This document shows positions 6,098 to 14,035 of a stretch of DNA of 36,958 bases, in pieces. The position numbers and the translations under genes were made by a program. The first letter of the stretch is position 1; each line of letters begins with the position of its first letter. Location: positions 1 through 36,958 of the IMG/VR virus record IMGVR_UViG_3300028800_000207. The stretch is one strand, 5' to 3'. This DNA comes from a virus. The notes beneath the pieces are model-generated. The model ran no database searches. It had not been told where the DNA came from and saw nothing but the letters and a program-made list of their open reading frames with translations.

Positions 6098-8146
6098 ATG
6101 ATCTTCCCCCAGTTGGGCCCCCAATACTACAACGAGAAAGACAAGGCCATCTTATCAAAGATGGAGACGTTTTATGCCGAATCTATCACGATAAATCAGA
6201 GCTTCTGGGGAGAGGCTGACACCGATACTCGGTTTGAGGCTGGAGACCAGACCTTATGGAACGATCTCTATGGCAACCTTCCGGCAAACCGTCGCAGACA
6301 GTTTAATTTCAATCGCATAAGGCGCGTCATCCAGATGATCTCTGGGCACCAGCGACGCAATCGTAAATCTACCATCGTTACTCCCGTTGAGAACGCTGAT
6401 TCTGAGACTGCTGATCAGTTTACTAAAGTATTGATGTGGATTAATAACCAAGAGGGAGTGCTTGAGACCATATCAGAATCCTTCGAAGGCGCACTCGTTA
6501 CCGGTATGAATCTGCTGCAAGTATGGGTAGATTATCGTTCAGACCCCGTTTCAGGAAATATACGTGTCGACAACTGCTCATATAATAGTTTTCTTATTGA
6601 TCCTTACTTCCGTAAGCCAGATCTTTCTGATTGCAACTCCATTTGGAAACGAACCTTCCTAACCAAACGAGAAGTTCTGTCGCTGTTGCCCGCATACACC
6701 GATGAGATTATGGGAATGGTTGGTGGCGATAACGGAACAGGTAGAGACGGTAAATTTCAATTCTTGCCTGAATCTTATAATTACGGCATGAAAAATTTGA
6801 TGACCTATGATGAATTTTATTATAGAGATTATCGCTTGCAGCGTATGTTGGTTGATGCCGAGACTGGCGAGACTATGGAATGGCGCAGTGAGAACGAAGA
6901 AGGCTTACAGCGCTTTCTCAAACTATACCCACAAGTTACCGTTATTGAGCAAGAAATTCCTACGGTGCGCCTCGCTATTGTGGTACAGGGCAAGGTCATG
7001 TATGACGGCCCAAATCCTATGGGTATTGATAGCTATCCTTTCGTGCCTGTGCTTGCTTATTATCGGCCACAAATGCCATATTTTCCCTATCGCATCTCTG
7101 GCGTTGTACGGGGCCTACGGGATGCACAATATCTTTATGGACGAAGAAAAGTGATCGAATTAGACATTTTGGAGAGTCAAATTAACAGTGGGTTCATCTA
7201 TAAAGAGAACGCATTGGTCAATCCAAAAGATATTTTTTTGAGTGGTCAAGGGCGTGGCTTGGCACTTAAAGAAGAAGCCCAAATGACTGATGTTCAGCAG
7301 ATCGTTGCGCCACAGATACCGCCATCTATGATTGATTTATCCAAGATACTTGCTGATGAGATACAACAGATATCTGGAGTTAATGAAGAGCTGCTTGGTT
7401 CAGCGATGGACGATAAGGCGGGGGTGCTGTCGATGCTCAGACAAGGGGCTGGGCTGACTACCCTGCAGTCGCTTTTCGATCAACTGGATCGATCTCAGAA
7501 GCTGTTGGGTAAGATTATGTTGGATATCATACAGGCTAACTTCACACCGGGTAAGGTTAAGAAGATTCTTGAGGGTCAGGAGCCGACGGCTCAGTTCTAT
7601 AACAAAGCTTTTGGGAAGTATGATGCCAATGTTGAAGAGGGGCTTAACACAACGACGCAGAAGCAGATGCAATTTGCCCAGTTACTGCAATTGCGAGAAT
7701 CTGGGGTGCCCGTTCCTGATGAGGCCCTGCTTGAGTCGTGTACCATCCAGAATAAGAAAAAGCTTATTGAATCTATTCAGCAAGCTCAGCAAGCGCAGCA
7801 GCAGGCTGGACAGATGGCTCAACAACTGCAAATGCAAAAGCTGCAAGCGGATATTGAGCTCTCAAAAGCCCGCGCTACTGCGGATCAAGGCCTTGGTCTA
7901 GAGCGCGTATCTCGTGTTGAAGAGAACCAAGCGCTTGCTATAGAGCGTGAAGCCAAGGCGCGCGCTGATGATGACCTTGGATTCCTGAACAAGATTAAGG
8001 CGCTCAAAGAGATTGATGCTATGGACATCGATCATATTGCTCGTTTATTGGAACTTGAGCGTACTCTCAAAGAACAAGACAAGATGGCCCAAGAGGTAAC
8101 AACTCGTGACAAAACGTCACAGGTTAGTCAGCCACTTGTTGCGTAA
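6098..8146 (+). CDS. Portal protein, P22-like
   Basis: A 682-aa portal subunit; twelve copies form the channel at one capsid vertex. AGGAG at 6085-6089 selects ATG 6098 rather than 6068. The region RIRRVIQMISGHQRRNRKS (near residue 75) followed by ETADQFTKVL and the FEGALVTGMNLLQVW segment matches the P22-type portal family, as does the later DPYFRKPDLSD. The C-terminal 120 residues are Gln-rich, then Ala/Glu/Arg-rich, and probably form the long coiled-coil barrel. Length agrees with P22 portal (about 725 aa). It lies downstream of the terminator that closes the upstream cassette. Confidence 0.9.
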   Translation: MIFPQLGPQYYNEKDKAILSKMETFYAESITINQSFWGEADTDTRFEAGDQTLWNDLYGNLPANRRRQFNFNRIRRVIQMISGHQRRNRKSTIVTPVENADSETADQFTKVLMWINNQEGVLETISESFEGALVTGMNLLQVWVDYRSDPVSGNIRVDNCSYNSFLIDPYFRKPDLSDCNSIWKRTFLTKREVLSLLPAYTDEIMGMVGGDNGTGRDGKFQFLPESYNYGMKNLMTYDEFYYRDYRLQRMLVDAETGETMEWRSENEEGLQRFLKLYPQVTVIEQEIPTVRLAIVVQGKVMYDGPNPMGIDSYPFVPVLAYYRPQMPYFPYRISGVVRGLRDAQYLYGRRKVIELDILESQINSGFIYKENALVNPKDIFLSGQGRGLALKEEAQMTDVQQIVAPQIPPSMIDLSKILADEIQQISGVNEELLGSAMDDKAGVLSMLRQGAGLTTLQSLFDQLDRSQKLLGKIMLDIIQANFTPGKVKKILEGQEPTAQFYNKAFGKYDANVEEGLNTTTQKQMQFAQLLQLRESGVPVPDEALLESCTIQNKKKLIESIQQAQQAQQQAGQMAQQLQMQKLQADIELSKARATADQGLGLERVSRVEENQALAIEREAKARADDDLGFLNKIKALKEIDAMDIDHIARLLELERTLKEQDKMAQEVTTRDKTSQVSQPLVA

Positions 8147-8180
8147 GGTGTATCGTATGAGCGTTTAATTGGAGGTGTTT

Positions 8181-8360
8181 ATGCAATTTCTACAATTAGT
8201 TGAGTCGATAGCTTCAAATCTAACGACTGGTAATGTGTCTGAATTCATAACATTAACTGAGAATCTGATTCAGCTTGCTGAGTCTATGATTCCACATACT
8301 CAGACCAATAGCCCCTCGGCAAGCACATCTATGAATAACGCTGCCCCCAGGGGTAGTTAG
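8181..8360 (+). CDS. Small protein of unknown function after the portal
   Basis: A 59-aa protein with GGAGG (8171-8175) five bases before ATG. Residues 1-40 could form amphipathic helices (MQFLQLVESIASNL, then ENLIQLAESM); the tail is Ser, Asn and Pro rich. No Cys and no clear membrane segment. No family recognised. It is followed by a large hairpin. Confidence 0.6.
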   Translation: MQFLQLVESIASNLTTGNVSEFITLTENLIQLAESMIPHTQTNSPSASTSMNNAAPRGS

Positions 8361-8364
8361 AGGA

Positions 8365-8423
8365 ACATACCATATACCAGTTCGTGATAAAACGTCCCGA
8401 ACTGGTATATGATCACGGTATGT
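8365..8423 (+). promoter_or_regulatory. Long hairpin in the portal-C1q intergenic region
   Basis: A perfect 14-bp inverted repeat (8371-8384 with 8398-8411) is bracketed by a second 7-bp repeat ACATACC/GGTATGT (8365-8371, 8417-8423). It lacks a T-tract, so it may be an RNA processing or stability element rather than a simple terminator. The rest of 8361-8583 holds no gene that I can support. Confidence 0.5.
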
Positions 8424-8583
8424 AAGGTGAGCGGTTACGCCCCACGCTCAACAGTCTAGCGAATATATCAGCACTATAGGAAACCTATAGATCATTGAGG
8501 AAAGTTTTTCTTGCATAGGTAGGTACACCCGGTTAGCCTTAATAGCGTCTTTTAGGGTTAGGGTTCTTATTAGGGGTTTTCTC

Positions 8584-9519
8584 ATGAGTAAATGCTGTAA
8601 AAACAGTCTTAGCTTGGATACGCTCTGCTCGAAGTGTCTCAAGGGTAGAGAGGCTAGGATTGAGAGGTCTATTTTTAATGACGTATGTACCCAAACTGCA
8701 GAGGTAGGAACTCTCTCGGTACAGAACGAAGTGGCGAATAATTTATGCGTATCTAAATCTTTACAAACAGCCCAGTTAAGCGCATCCAGTGCTAATATAA
8801 ATACTTTATGTTCTCAAAAGGCTATACTTGCATCAGCTTGTATTAACGATTTAACGATTGGGAATTTCTCTCCGTGTATTACGTATCGAGCAACGGTTAA
8901 CTTTTCTACTACGCAGACGTATACATTGGGTAGTCCTTTAAACTTCAACAACATTGTTGATGATCCGAACAACAATGTGAACCTATCTCCTGTTACTTCC
9001 TATACGGCTCCTGTTTCCGGATACTACATGTTTTCGTATAAGGTCAACGTTGAGAATCTTGTGGCGACTAGTGGTCCGGTTTTGGGTACGCCTATTGCCA
9101 ATCCAGAGTTGTACGTTAATGGCATTCTGGTTCGGGAGGCTTATTCGCCATGGCTTACCTTTAATAACCAGCAAAAGGTTATTTTAGATTCGCTGATTAC
9201 TCTCCAGGCTGGAGACGTAGTTACTATGGACTATAACGTACTCTCGATGAATGGTGCTTCTGGATTAGCGCCAGTTGTTGGTACGGTGAATATCATAGGA
9301 ACGGGTATTGAGGATGGTAACTCATTCTTCAAGATCATATTCATATCTGGACTCTGTAGCGGTGGAACAAGTGCTCCTTGTACTCCATGTCCTGCAGTGA
9401 CTATTCCTTGTGGAACATTTACCAATCCTTGCAGTCCAATTCGAGTTCATTGTGATGACTTTGATTTACCTGCTCAGCAACAAACGGTGACATATTCTCC
9501 TTGTGATTCTTGTCAGTAG
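8584..9519 (+). CDS. Cys-rich protein with C1q/TNF-like domain
   Basis: A 311-aa protein. The N-terminus has paired cysteines (KCCKNS, LCSKCLKG) and a stretch of short repeated turns with evenly spaced polar residues (30-90), which may be a stalk. Residues about 98-255 look like a C1q/TNF jelly roll: FNNIVDDPNNNV, then YTAPVSGYYMFSYKVNVE, ELYVNG, and LQAGDVVTMDYNV. The C-terminal 50 residues carry clusters of Cys-Pro. Such trimers occur on fibres and spores. Position between portal and small virion genes suggests a capsid or head decoration; the role is inferred. A strong terminator follows. Confidence 0.65.
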   Translation: MSKCCKNSLSLDTLCSKCLKGREARIERSIFNDVCTQTAEVGTLSVQNEVANNLCVSKSLQTAQLSASSANINTLCSQKAILASACINDLTIGNFSPCITYRATVNFSTTQTYTLGSPLNFNNIVDDPNNNVNLSPVTSYTAPVSGYYMFSYKVNVENLVATSGPVLGTPIANPELYVNGILVREAYSPWLTFNNQQKVILDSLITLQAGDVVTMDYNVLSMNGASGLAPVVGTVNIIGTGIEDGNSFFKIIFISGLCSGGTSAPCTPCPAVTIPCGTFTNPCSPIRVHCDDFDLPAQQQTVTYSPCDSCQ

Positions 9520-9534
9520 GTAGACACTCTATCG

Positions 9535-9572
9535 AGCCCCCTGTACTCCTTGGGCAGGGGGCTTATCTTTTA
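9535..9572 (+). terminator. Rho-independent terminator
   Basis: The perfect arms AGCCCCCTG (9535-9543) and CAGGGGGCT (9555-9563) are followed by a T-rich run, 15 bases after the C1q gene. Confidence 0.8.
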
Positions 9573-9682
9573 TTGAATCGCACGTTGTACCGTGTTAGCG
9601 TTGTCTTAGTTAGAGGAATAAACCTTGCGTTCAACTGTCGACATGGTGTCTATGGTTGAGTACGCAGTAACTAGGAGCCATT

Positions 9683-10039
9683 ATGGCAAAACGAATCTAC
9701 GATTCAAAGAAAAGCGGCTCTTCTGTCCGTGAACATTCCGATCACTTTAATGATGAGAAGCGCTCAGACTCAAAGGCGTACGGTATGGCATCTGCGCGAG
9801 GAGTTAATTACTTCCCGCGTATGGGTGGCGAAGGACGTGCTGAGATTGAGAAGCCAGGCATGATCTATGAGGATCGCCGTGCTATCGCTAATCTTCCTCA
9901 GGAAGTGATGATTAAGGCATATCCAATGACCGGTCCATACATGCCTGAGGACCTTGATGACACAGGACGTGGCATTGAGCGTCAAATGGACTACGACGAT
10001 TCACAACGTCGAGCACACTTTTATCCGAAAAAGGTTTAG
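9683..10039 (+). CDS. Small conserved phage protein, paralogue of the next gene
   Basis: A 118-aa basic, polar protein. The C-terminal half (residues 52-110) matches the end of the gene at 10102: both have GM(I/V).ED..A..NLP, then a YP segment, a LDDT.RG motif and a charged tail. I have the impression of similar proteins near capsid genes of uncultured short-tailed phages, but cannot name a family. It has no signal or membrane segment. An internal virion or scaffold accessory role is possible. A good ribosome site (AGGAG) precedes ATG. Confidence 0.65.
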   Translation: MAKRIYDSKKSGSSVREHSDHFNDEKRSDSKAYGMASARGVNYFPRMGGEGRAEIEKPGMIYEDRRAIANLPQEVMIKAYPMTGPYMPEDLDDTGRGIERQMDYDDSQRRAHFYPKKV

Positions 10040-10048
10040 CCAATTAAT

Positions 10049-10090
10049 GGGGGTGCGACGAGAAGGCAAAACGCTGCACCCCCTATTTAA
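10049..10090 (+). terminator. GC-rich hairpin, weak terminator
   Basis: GGGGGTGC (10049-10056) pairs with GCACCCCC (10076-10083). Only a short TATTT follows, so attenuation between the two paralogous genes is as likely as full termination. Confidence 0.5.
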
Positions 10091-10101
10091 AGGAAAATAT
10101 T

Positions 10102-10566
10102 ATGGCTAAAACAATCAAGAATAATCATCTCGATGGATTGGCTCGCTCTAATCGTAATCGCGGCGAAGATATTGGGACACCCCAATCTCGGGAAATGTAT
10201 GATTATCGACCAAGCAATCAATATTTAGACAAGTCTCAAGAACGCGCGATTACTCGTCATGAGATTCGTGAAGAGTACGCCAATGTATACCAATTGGAAC
10301 AAGAGCGTAATCAGCGCGCCTTTGAACGCACCAAAGAGCTTCGTAATGAGTTTTTTGGGGGTATAGATCCACGCAGGCGCTCTGAAATAGCTGATGGCGG
10401 CATGGTCCGGGAAGATCACTTGGCTATGTCAAATCTACCCAGACAAGCCATCCATTGTGAATATCCACAAGCACCCTTCTACAAGACTCCCTACCTTGAT
10501 GATACGGTGCGGGGATATGATTCAAGGCTTGATGATGATGGTAGCTCAATGCGTCGTAGGAGATAA
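10102..10566 (+). CDS. Small conserved phage protein, paralogue of the previous gene
   Basis: A 154-aa charged protein. Residues 1-85 are rich in Arg, Glu, Asn and Gln and could be a helix (EEYANVYQLEQERNQRAFE). Residues 93-150 repeat the C-terminal module of the 9683 gene (GGMVREDHLAMSNLP, then YLDDTVRGYDSRLDDD). The paralogues probably arose by duplication and then gained different N-termini. AAAGGA lies upstream of ATG, and a 49-codon gene starts one base after its stop. Function unknown. Confidence 0.65.
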   Translation: MAKTIKNNHLDGLARSNRNRGEDIGTPQSREMYDYRPSNQYLDKSQERAITRHEIREEYANVYQLEQERNQRAFERTKELRNEFFGGIDPRRRSEIADGGMVREDHLAMSNLPRQAIHCEYPQAPFYKTPYLDDTVRGYDSRLDDDGSSMRRRR

Positions 10567-10567
10567 T

Positions 10568-10717
10568 ATGCCATGCATGCCTCGGCAATATAGGAAAGCC
10601 ACGAAGATAGCTTTTAAGATTCTGGGAACGCCGCAAAATTTGGCCGCTAAGAAGTCCAAAGAACAAAAGCTGATCAATGCTCGTCTAATCATGGAAGAAA
10701 CGACTAGGGTACGATAA
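10568..10717 (+). CDS. Small basic protein of unknown function
   Basis: A 49-aa Lys/Arg-rich protein (for example AAKKSKEQKLINARLIMEE). TAGGAG immediately upstream and overlapping stop/start bases with the next gene (TAATG at 10715-10719) support real coupled translation. No family recognised. Confidence 0.6.
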   Translation: MPCMPRQYRKATKIAFKILGTPQNLAAKKSKEQKLINARLIMEETTRVR

Positions 10718-10965
10718 TGGCTAAAAAAATGGCTCATAAGCCTTGCAAGTGTAAGAACAAGTCCATGGCAAAAGCCGGTAAAAAAGCTGGCAAAGCAATC
10801 AAAAAAGATGTTAAAGTTGCCAAAAAAGAAGGCAAAGTTTCAAAGGTTATGCATGAATGGAAAGAAGGAAAATTGCACAGCGGATCAAAAAAGGGTCCTA
10901 AGGTTAAAAGCCAGAAACAGGCTGTTGCAATAGCCCTTTCTGAAGCTCGTAAAGCTAAAAAATAA
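10717..10965 (+). CDS. Lysine-rich DUF6496-like protein
   Basis: An 82-aa protein, about one third lysine. The N-terminal half is a histone-H1-like Lys/Ala run after a CKCKNK cluster; the C-terminal half has KVMHEWKEGKLHSGS followed by QAVAIALSEARKA, the pattern of the DUF6496 family (recalled, not searched). The strong positive charge suggests DNA binding, perhaps condensation. It overlaps the previous gene by one base and is followed by a terminator. Confidence 0.7.
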   Translation: MAKKMAHKPCKCKNKSMAKAGKKAGKAIKKDVKVAKKEGKVSKVMHEWKEGKLHSGSKKGPKVKSQKQAVAIALSEARKAKK

Positions 10966-10980
10966 GTCCTCCTTATCAAG

Positions 10981-11032
10981 CCCCTGGATTCTAGGATATG
11001 CTCTTCACTCCTATTCCCCTCCAGGGGTTTTT
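10981..11032 (+). terminator. Rho-independent terminator upstream of the toxin cassette
   Basis: CCCCTGGA (10981-10988) and TCCAGGGG (11020-11027) pair perfectly across a 31-base loop and lead into TTTTT. Confidence 0.7.
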
Positions 11033-11049
11033 ATTACTTGTAAAACAAG

Positions 11050-11078
11050 TTGAACTAATTCGAAATTAGATGTAATAT
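11050..11078 (+). promoter_or_regulatory. Sigma70-like promoter of the toxin cassette
   Basis: TTGAAC (11050-11055) and TAATAT (11073-11078) are separated by exactly 17 bp, 50 bases before the toxin start, in an AT-rich gap just after a terminator. This would allow the cassette to be expressed independently. Confidence 0.6.
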
Positions 11079-11127
11079 TATACATCAGAGCATCTTCTAT
11101 TATTAATCTCATTTCGAGGGAGTTTTT

Positions 11128-12021
11128 ATGTATTTCGGAAAACGCTATGCGATAGTTATATCGTTGTTAGCACTGGGCAATTCCGTATCGGGATCGCACC
11201 TATTTCACAACCCATTGAGTCAGCGCTTCAGTAAGCACATGGGTAGTTTGTTGTTGGCCAAGAACTATGGCGGACATTTTAACTACATGCCTAAGCGCAA
11301 GATAACCGGTCTTGAGGTTGCTCCTATTGTGGTTGCTGGTGGTGGGACACTGAGTGCGCCAGTTGTGGTGGCAACAACAGTGGCGGTGACCACCGGTCTG
11401 GTTATTGGTGAGCTTATCGCTACGGGTGAATCTCCAACTGCTCAGAAGATTGGCGACGTTGCCTGCGAGATAGGTGACAAGGTTGCCAAAACGGTTGATG
11501 ATATATGGCCTGAAGAGATCGCCAAAGAAAAGTACGAAGAAGATCAAAAGAAGCGCGACGAAAACGAAGCTATTTGGTCTGCTCGTATGGATGCCATCCA
11601 GCGTGGAGACGTTTTTCCGCCCCTATATGACACCGCTGACAAAGGCAAATCGAACGATAAGGGTGGTAAGTCCAGCGACAAAGGTGGCAAATCGAATGAT
11701 AAGGGCGATAAATCTGGTGATAAAGGTGACAAGTCCAAGGGCGATGATAAGGGTGACAAAGAAAGAGTTCAGGTTACCCCTGAAGAACTTGCTAAGGCTT
11801 GGCAGGAAATAAAACAAGATTACAAGTACAGTCCTCAAACAGGCAGTCATCATTTACAAAAAGGTGGTACTCCTGTTGCCCCAGGTATTGATGAAGTGTG
11901 GCGAGATAGAACTCATAAAGGTATAGAGTGCAATAAGAATGGTAAGCACATGGGTGAACTTGATCCGGTAACTCGGCAAATCTATAAAGATGGTGTTCCG
12001 GGTAGAAAGACAGGTAAATAA
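11128..12021 (+). CDS. Secreted colicin E3-type ribonuclease toxin
   Basis: A 297-aa protein. Residues 1-23 are a signal peptide (h-region AIVISLLALG, likely cut after VSG). Residues 64-98 are Gly/Ala/Val rich and could insert into a membrane. Residues 169-212 are a repetitive Asp-Lys-Gly/Ser linker. Residues 232-297 resemble the RNase domain of colicin E3/cloacin: the catalytic spacing D260-xx-H263-xxx-E267 equals D55-H58-E62 of E3, then GKHMGELDP parallels its DGQHLGSFDP and PGR parallels the late PKR. E3-type enzymes cut 16S rRNA in the decoding centre. Tyr64 of E3 is not conserved. The gene has its own promoter and is coupled to the next gene. Target and use are inferred. Confidence 0.72.
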   Translation: MYFGKRYAIVISLLALGNSVSGSHLFHNPLSQRFSKHMGSLLLAKNYGGHFNYMPKRKITGLEVAPIVVAGGGTLSAPVVVATTVAVTTGLVIGELIATGESPTAQKIGDVACEIGDKVAKTVDDIWPEEIAKEKYEEDQKKRDENEAIWSARMDAIQRGDVFPPLYDTADKGKSNDKGGKSSDKGGKSNDKGDKSGDKGDKSKGDDKGDKERVQVTPEELAKAWQEIKQDYKYSPQTGSHHLQKGGTPVAPGIDEVWRDRTHKGIECNKNGKHMGELDPVTRQIYKDGVPGRKTGK

Positions 12022-12023
12022 CT

Positions 12024-12401
12024 ATGATGAACGAGTTGTATAAAGGTGATTTTTGCTGCATCTCTATGGAAGATGCGGTCCGAGATGATCGCTGGATGGT
12101 TGACTATGATCATGAGGGCAAAAGTCACTTCATGATGCAAGTATGGCCTTACAACGCTAATAAGTTCATATTCTTCTTTTGTCCTTGGTGTGGCAAGGGG
12201 CTTAAGCCTGAGTGGGTTAAAGCTGCAGCTGCGGGAGAAGATGCTCCTTATGCCATATTTGTTAAACGAGATCTTTCTATTGAGGGATTTGATGATGACG
12301 GATTCCACAAGGGAAGAATTGATCCATTTACGAGAAAGTATTGCACGGCACCTATTCCAGGAAGAATGATAGTAACAAAACCTTCGGACTCCTCCGAATG
12401 A
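12024..12401 (+). CDS. Zinc-knuckle protein with a degenerate E3-RNase motif (candidate immunity or decoy)
   Basis: A 125-aa protein, two bases after the toxin stop. C53PWC56 forms a zinc-knuckle motif. Residues 80-114 align with the toxin active region: VKRDLS then IEGF, HKGRIDPFTRKY and IPGR, against VWRDRT then IEC, HMGELDPVTRQIY and VPGR. Three residues including the catalytic His are missing, while Asp83 and Glu87 remain. It does not resemble the known E3 immunity protein, and has no signal peptide. As partner of a toxin it may act as immunity or decoy, or be an inactive relic or a differently targeted protein. A strong terminator follows. Confidence 0.55.
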   Translation: MMNELYKGDFCCISMEDAVRDDRWMVDYDHEGKSHFMMQVWPYNANKFIFFFCPWCGKGLKPEWVKAAAAGEDAPYAIFVKRDLSIEGFDDDGFHKGRIDPFTRKYCTAPIPGRMIVTKPSDSSE

Positions 12402-12432
12402 TGATGTAGTTGATATACATCATGGATTGCTG

Positions 12433-12470
12433 CCCCCGCGAGAGTTTAAATACTTTCGTGGGGGTTTTTT
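12433..12470 (+). terminator. Strong rho-independent terminator after the toxin pair
   Basis: A 12-bp stem (12433-12444 with 12453-12464, two G-U pairs) is followed by six T. It closes the cassette. Confidence 0.85.
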
Positions 12471-12507
12471 ATTATACTCATGGTGAGTTCTATGAAAGGG
12501 AACGGCT

Positions 12508-12762
12508 ATGCGTATGTCTTTGATGGTATTTATGTTTTGTGGTCTATCACATGCACTTACCCAGAAGGGTTTGTACATAAATCGTGTGCGCAAGATTCTT
12601 AACGACATTAATAGGCAGAGCCTGGATACCCATGAAGTACAGCGTCACAACCGAATAGCTAAACAGGCTATTCACTATCTTCTTAAACGCGAGAAACGTA
12701 TGCGTAAGATACTCATAACTCGTGATCGCGATAGAAAATACCAGATATGGGATGACGAATAG
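12508..12762 (+). CDS. Small protein with hydrophobic N-terminus
   Basis: An 84-aa protein with AAAGGGA upstream of ATG. Residues 1-17 (MRMSLMVFMFCGLSHAL) look like a short signal peptide; the remainder is strongly basic (RVRKILNDINRQ, then LLKREKRMRKI). No family recognised. It could be a secreted or membrane-anchored accessory, lysis-related or host-interaction protein. Confidence 0.5.
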   Translation: MRMSLMVFMFCGLSHALTQKGLYINRVRKILNDINRQSLDTHEVQRHNRIAKQAIHYLLKREKRMRKILITRDRDRKYQIWDDE

Positions 12763-12804
12763 GGTTATTTTTTCTACGCTAGGGACCAATAAAACCTAGA
12801 GCAT

Positions 12805-13308
12805 GTGAGAGCGAATACGTTGAATAGAGAAACTGTTGGCAAGCATTCCTTGGACCTCTCCCTTAAAGAGCCCGCATCTCGAGATCCTATTGAGATCGAG
12901 CAGGAGATGCATCAAGAGTATGAAAAGAATGTATTGGAGTGTATTGAGCGCTGTAAAAAAGAGTTTATGGTTCCTGTGGGATCCTGGTTTTATATCGTCG
13001 TCCTCACTAAACGTGAGCCGCTCATGCCTAATGTGCTCAGGCACTACTTTTTCGGCCGTCGTTCTTGTCCCACTCCTGATTACGATCAGGCTGTGTATGC
13101 TTATGATCCTCATCAAGATCGGATTGATTTTCTTTGGGTAATTCCGTCCCGTGATGCGAGCAAGCATCTTATCGATAATGCTCTTCTGGTAGCAGAGTCG
13201 GAGCGTGATTTACTCAGATTTGTTCTACAGTTTGCTGATGGAACTTTATTTAAGATATCTAAGAAGTTAAATGGAGAGCAGCTAGATTCTGCGCTTTTAG
13301 CTGCGTAA
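12805..13308 (+). CDS. Conserved phage protein of unknown function upstream of the scaffold
   Basis: A 167-aa soluble protein. The central segment (about residues 55-130) with VGSWFYIVVLTKREPLMPN, CPTPDYDQAVY and FLWVIPSRDA is typical of an uncharacterised protein found between portal and capsid genes of N4-gp56-type phages (recalled, not searched). The start is a GTG (12805) with a weak ribosome site; a TTG at 12820 is possible. No catalytic motif is visible. Confidence 0.65.
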   Translation: MRANTLNRETVGKHSLDLSLKEPASRDPIEIEQEMHQEYEKNVLECIERCKKEFMVPVGSWFYIVVLTKREPLMPNVLRHYFFGRRSCPTPDYDQAVYAYDPHQDRIDFLWVIPSRDASKHLIDNALLVAESERDLLRFVLQFADGTLFKISKKLNGEQLDSALLAA

Positions 13309-13318
13309 TAGGAGTACT

Positions 13319-14035
13319 ATGTTATTTGATGATGAAGTAGTTCAGCAAGATACCACTGATACCCAAGAACAGACTCAAGAGGATACTCAGGTACAACCCC
13401 AGCAAGTTGAGCAGAAGGTTGACGAGTCTATTTCTAAAAGCTGGCGGGATTTGCGCGCTAAGGCAGAACGCATTGAGCGCGAACGCGATGAAGCCATGCG
13501 CAGGGTGCAGGAGCTTGAGGCAAAGCGGAATAATATAGTAGAAGAAGAAGATATTCGTCTAGGTGATGACGATATTGCTGAAGGAAAGCATCTTAGTAAG
13601 TTAAACAAGAAGATAAAGGCGCTTCAGGAAGAGGTTCACGGCTATAAGCAGCAATCAAGTATGGTAGCCACTGAAGTTCGCTTAAAGACCCAGTATCCCG
13701 ACTTTGATAAAGTAGTCACCAAGGAGAATATCGAGAGCTTGCGGGATATGTATCCGGAGATAGCCCAAACTTTAAATGCCGGCTCAGATCTGTACGCTAC
13801 CGGTGTATCTGCATATACGATGATAAAAAAACTAGGGATACAGGGTGAAGATGTTTATCAAGCTGAGAAAGCTATCGCCCACAGAAATGCAGCGAAACCG
13901 AGACCGATCGCGAGCGTTGCTCCTCAACAAGGTGATTCTCCTCTCTCAAAAGCTAATGCGTTTGCGAATGGTCTCACCGATGAACTCAAAGAACAGCTCA
14001 GAAGAGAGATGTTTGAAGCACGCAGAGCGCATTAA
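13319..14035 (+). CDS. Probable capsid scaffolding protein
   Basis: A 238-aa protein with AGGAG before ATG 13319. The N-terminal 40 residues are Gln, Asp, Thr and Glu rich; residues 42-72 and 90-110 form charged coiled coils (RAKAERIERERDEAMRRVQ). The C-terminus is basic (LKEQLRREMFEARRAH), as in scaffolds whose C-terminal helices contact the shell. Position just ahead of the major capsid gene supports the call; no protease motif is seen. It overlaps the endolysin start by one base. Confidence 0.7.
   Translation: MLFDDEVVQQDTTDTQEQTQEDTQVQPQQVEQKVDESISKSWRDLRAKAERIERERDEAMRRVQELEAKRNNIVEEEDIRLGDDDIAEGKHLSKLNKKIKALQEEVHGYKQQSSMVATEVRLKTQYPDFDKVVTKENIESLRDMYPEIAQTLNAGSDLYATGVSAYTMIKKLGIQGEDVYQAEKAIAHRNAAKPRPIASVAPQQGDSPLSKANAFANGLTDELKEQLRREMFEARRAH

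Noticed and set aside
6013-6219. 68-codon frame overlapping the portal start
   Set aside because: Overlaps the portal gene and the terminator, no ribosome site.
8551-8566. Telomere-like TTAGGG pair
   Set aside because: Only two copies; no array and no plausible role in a phage.
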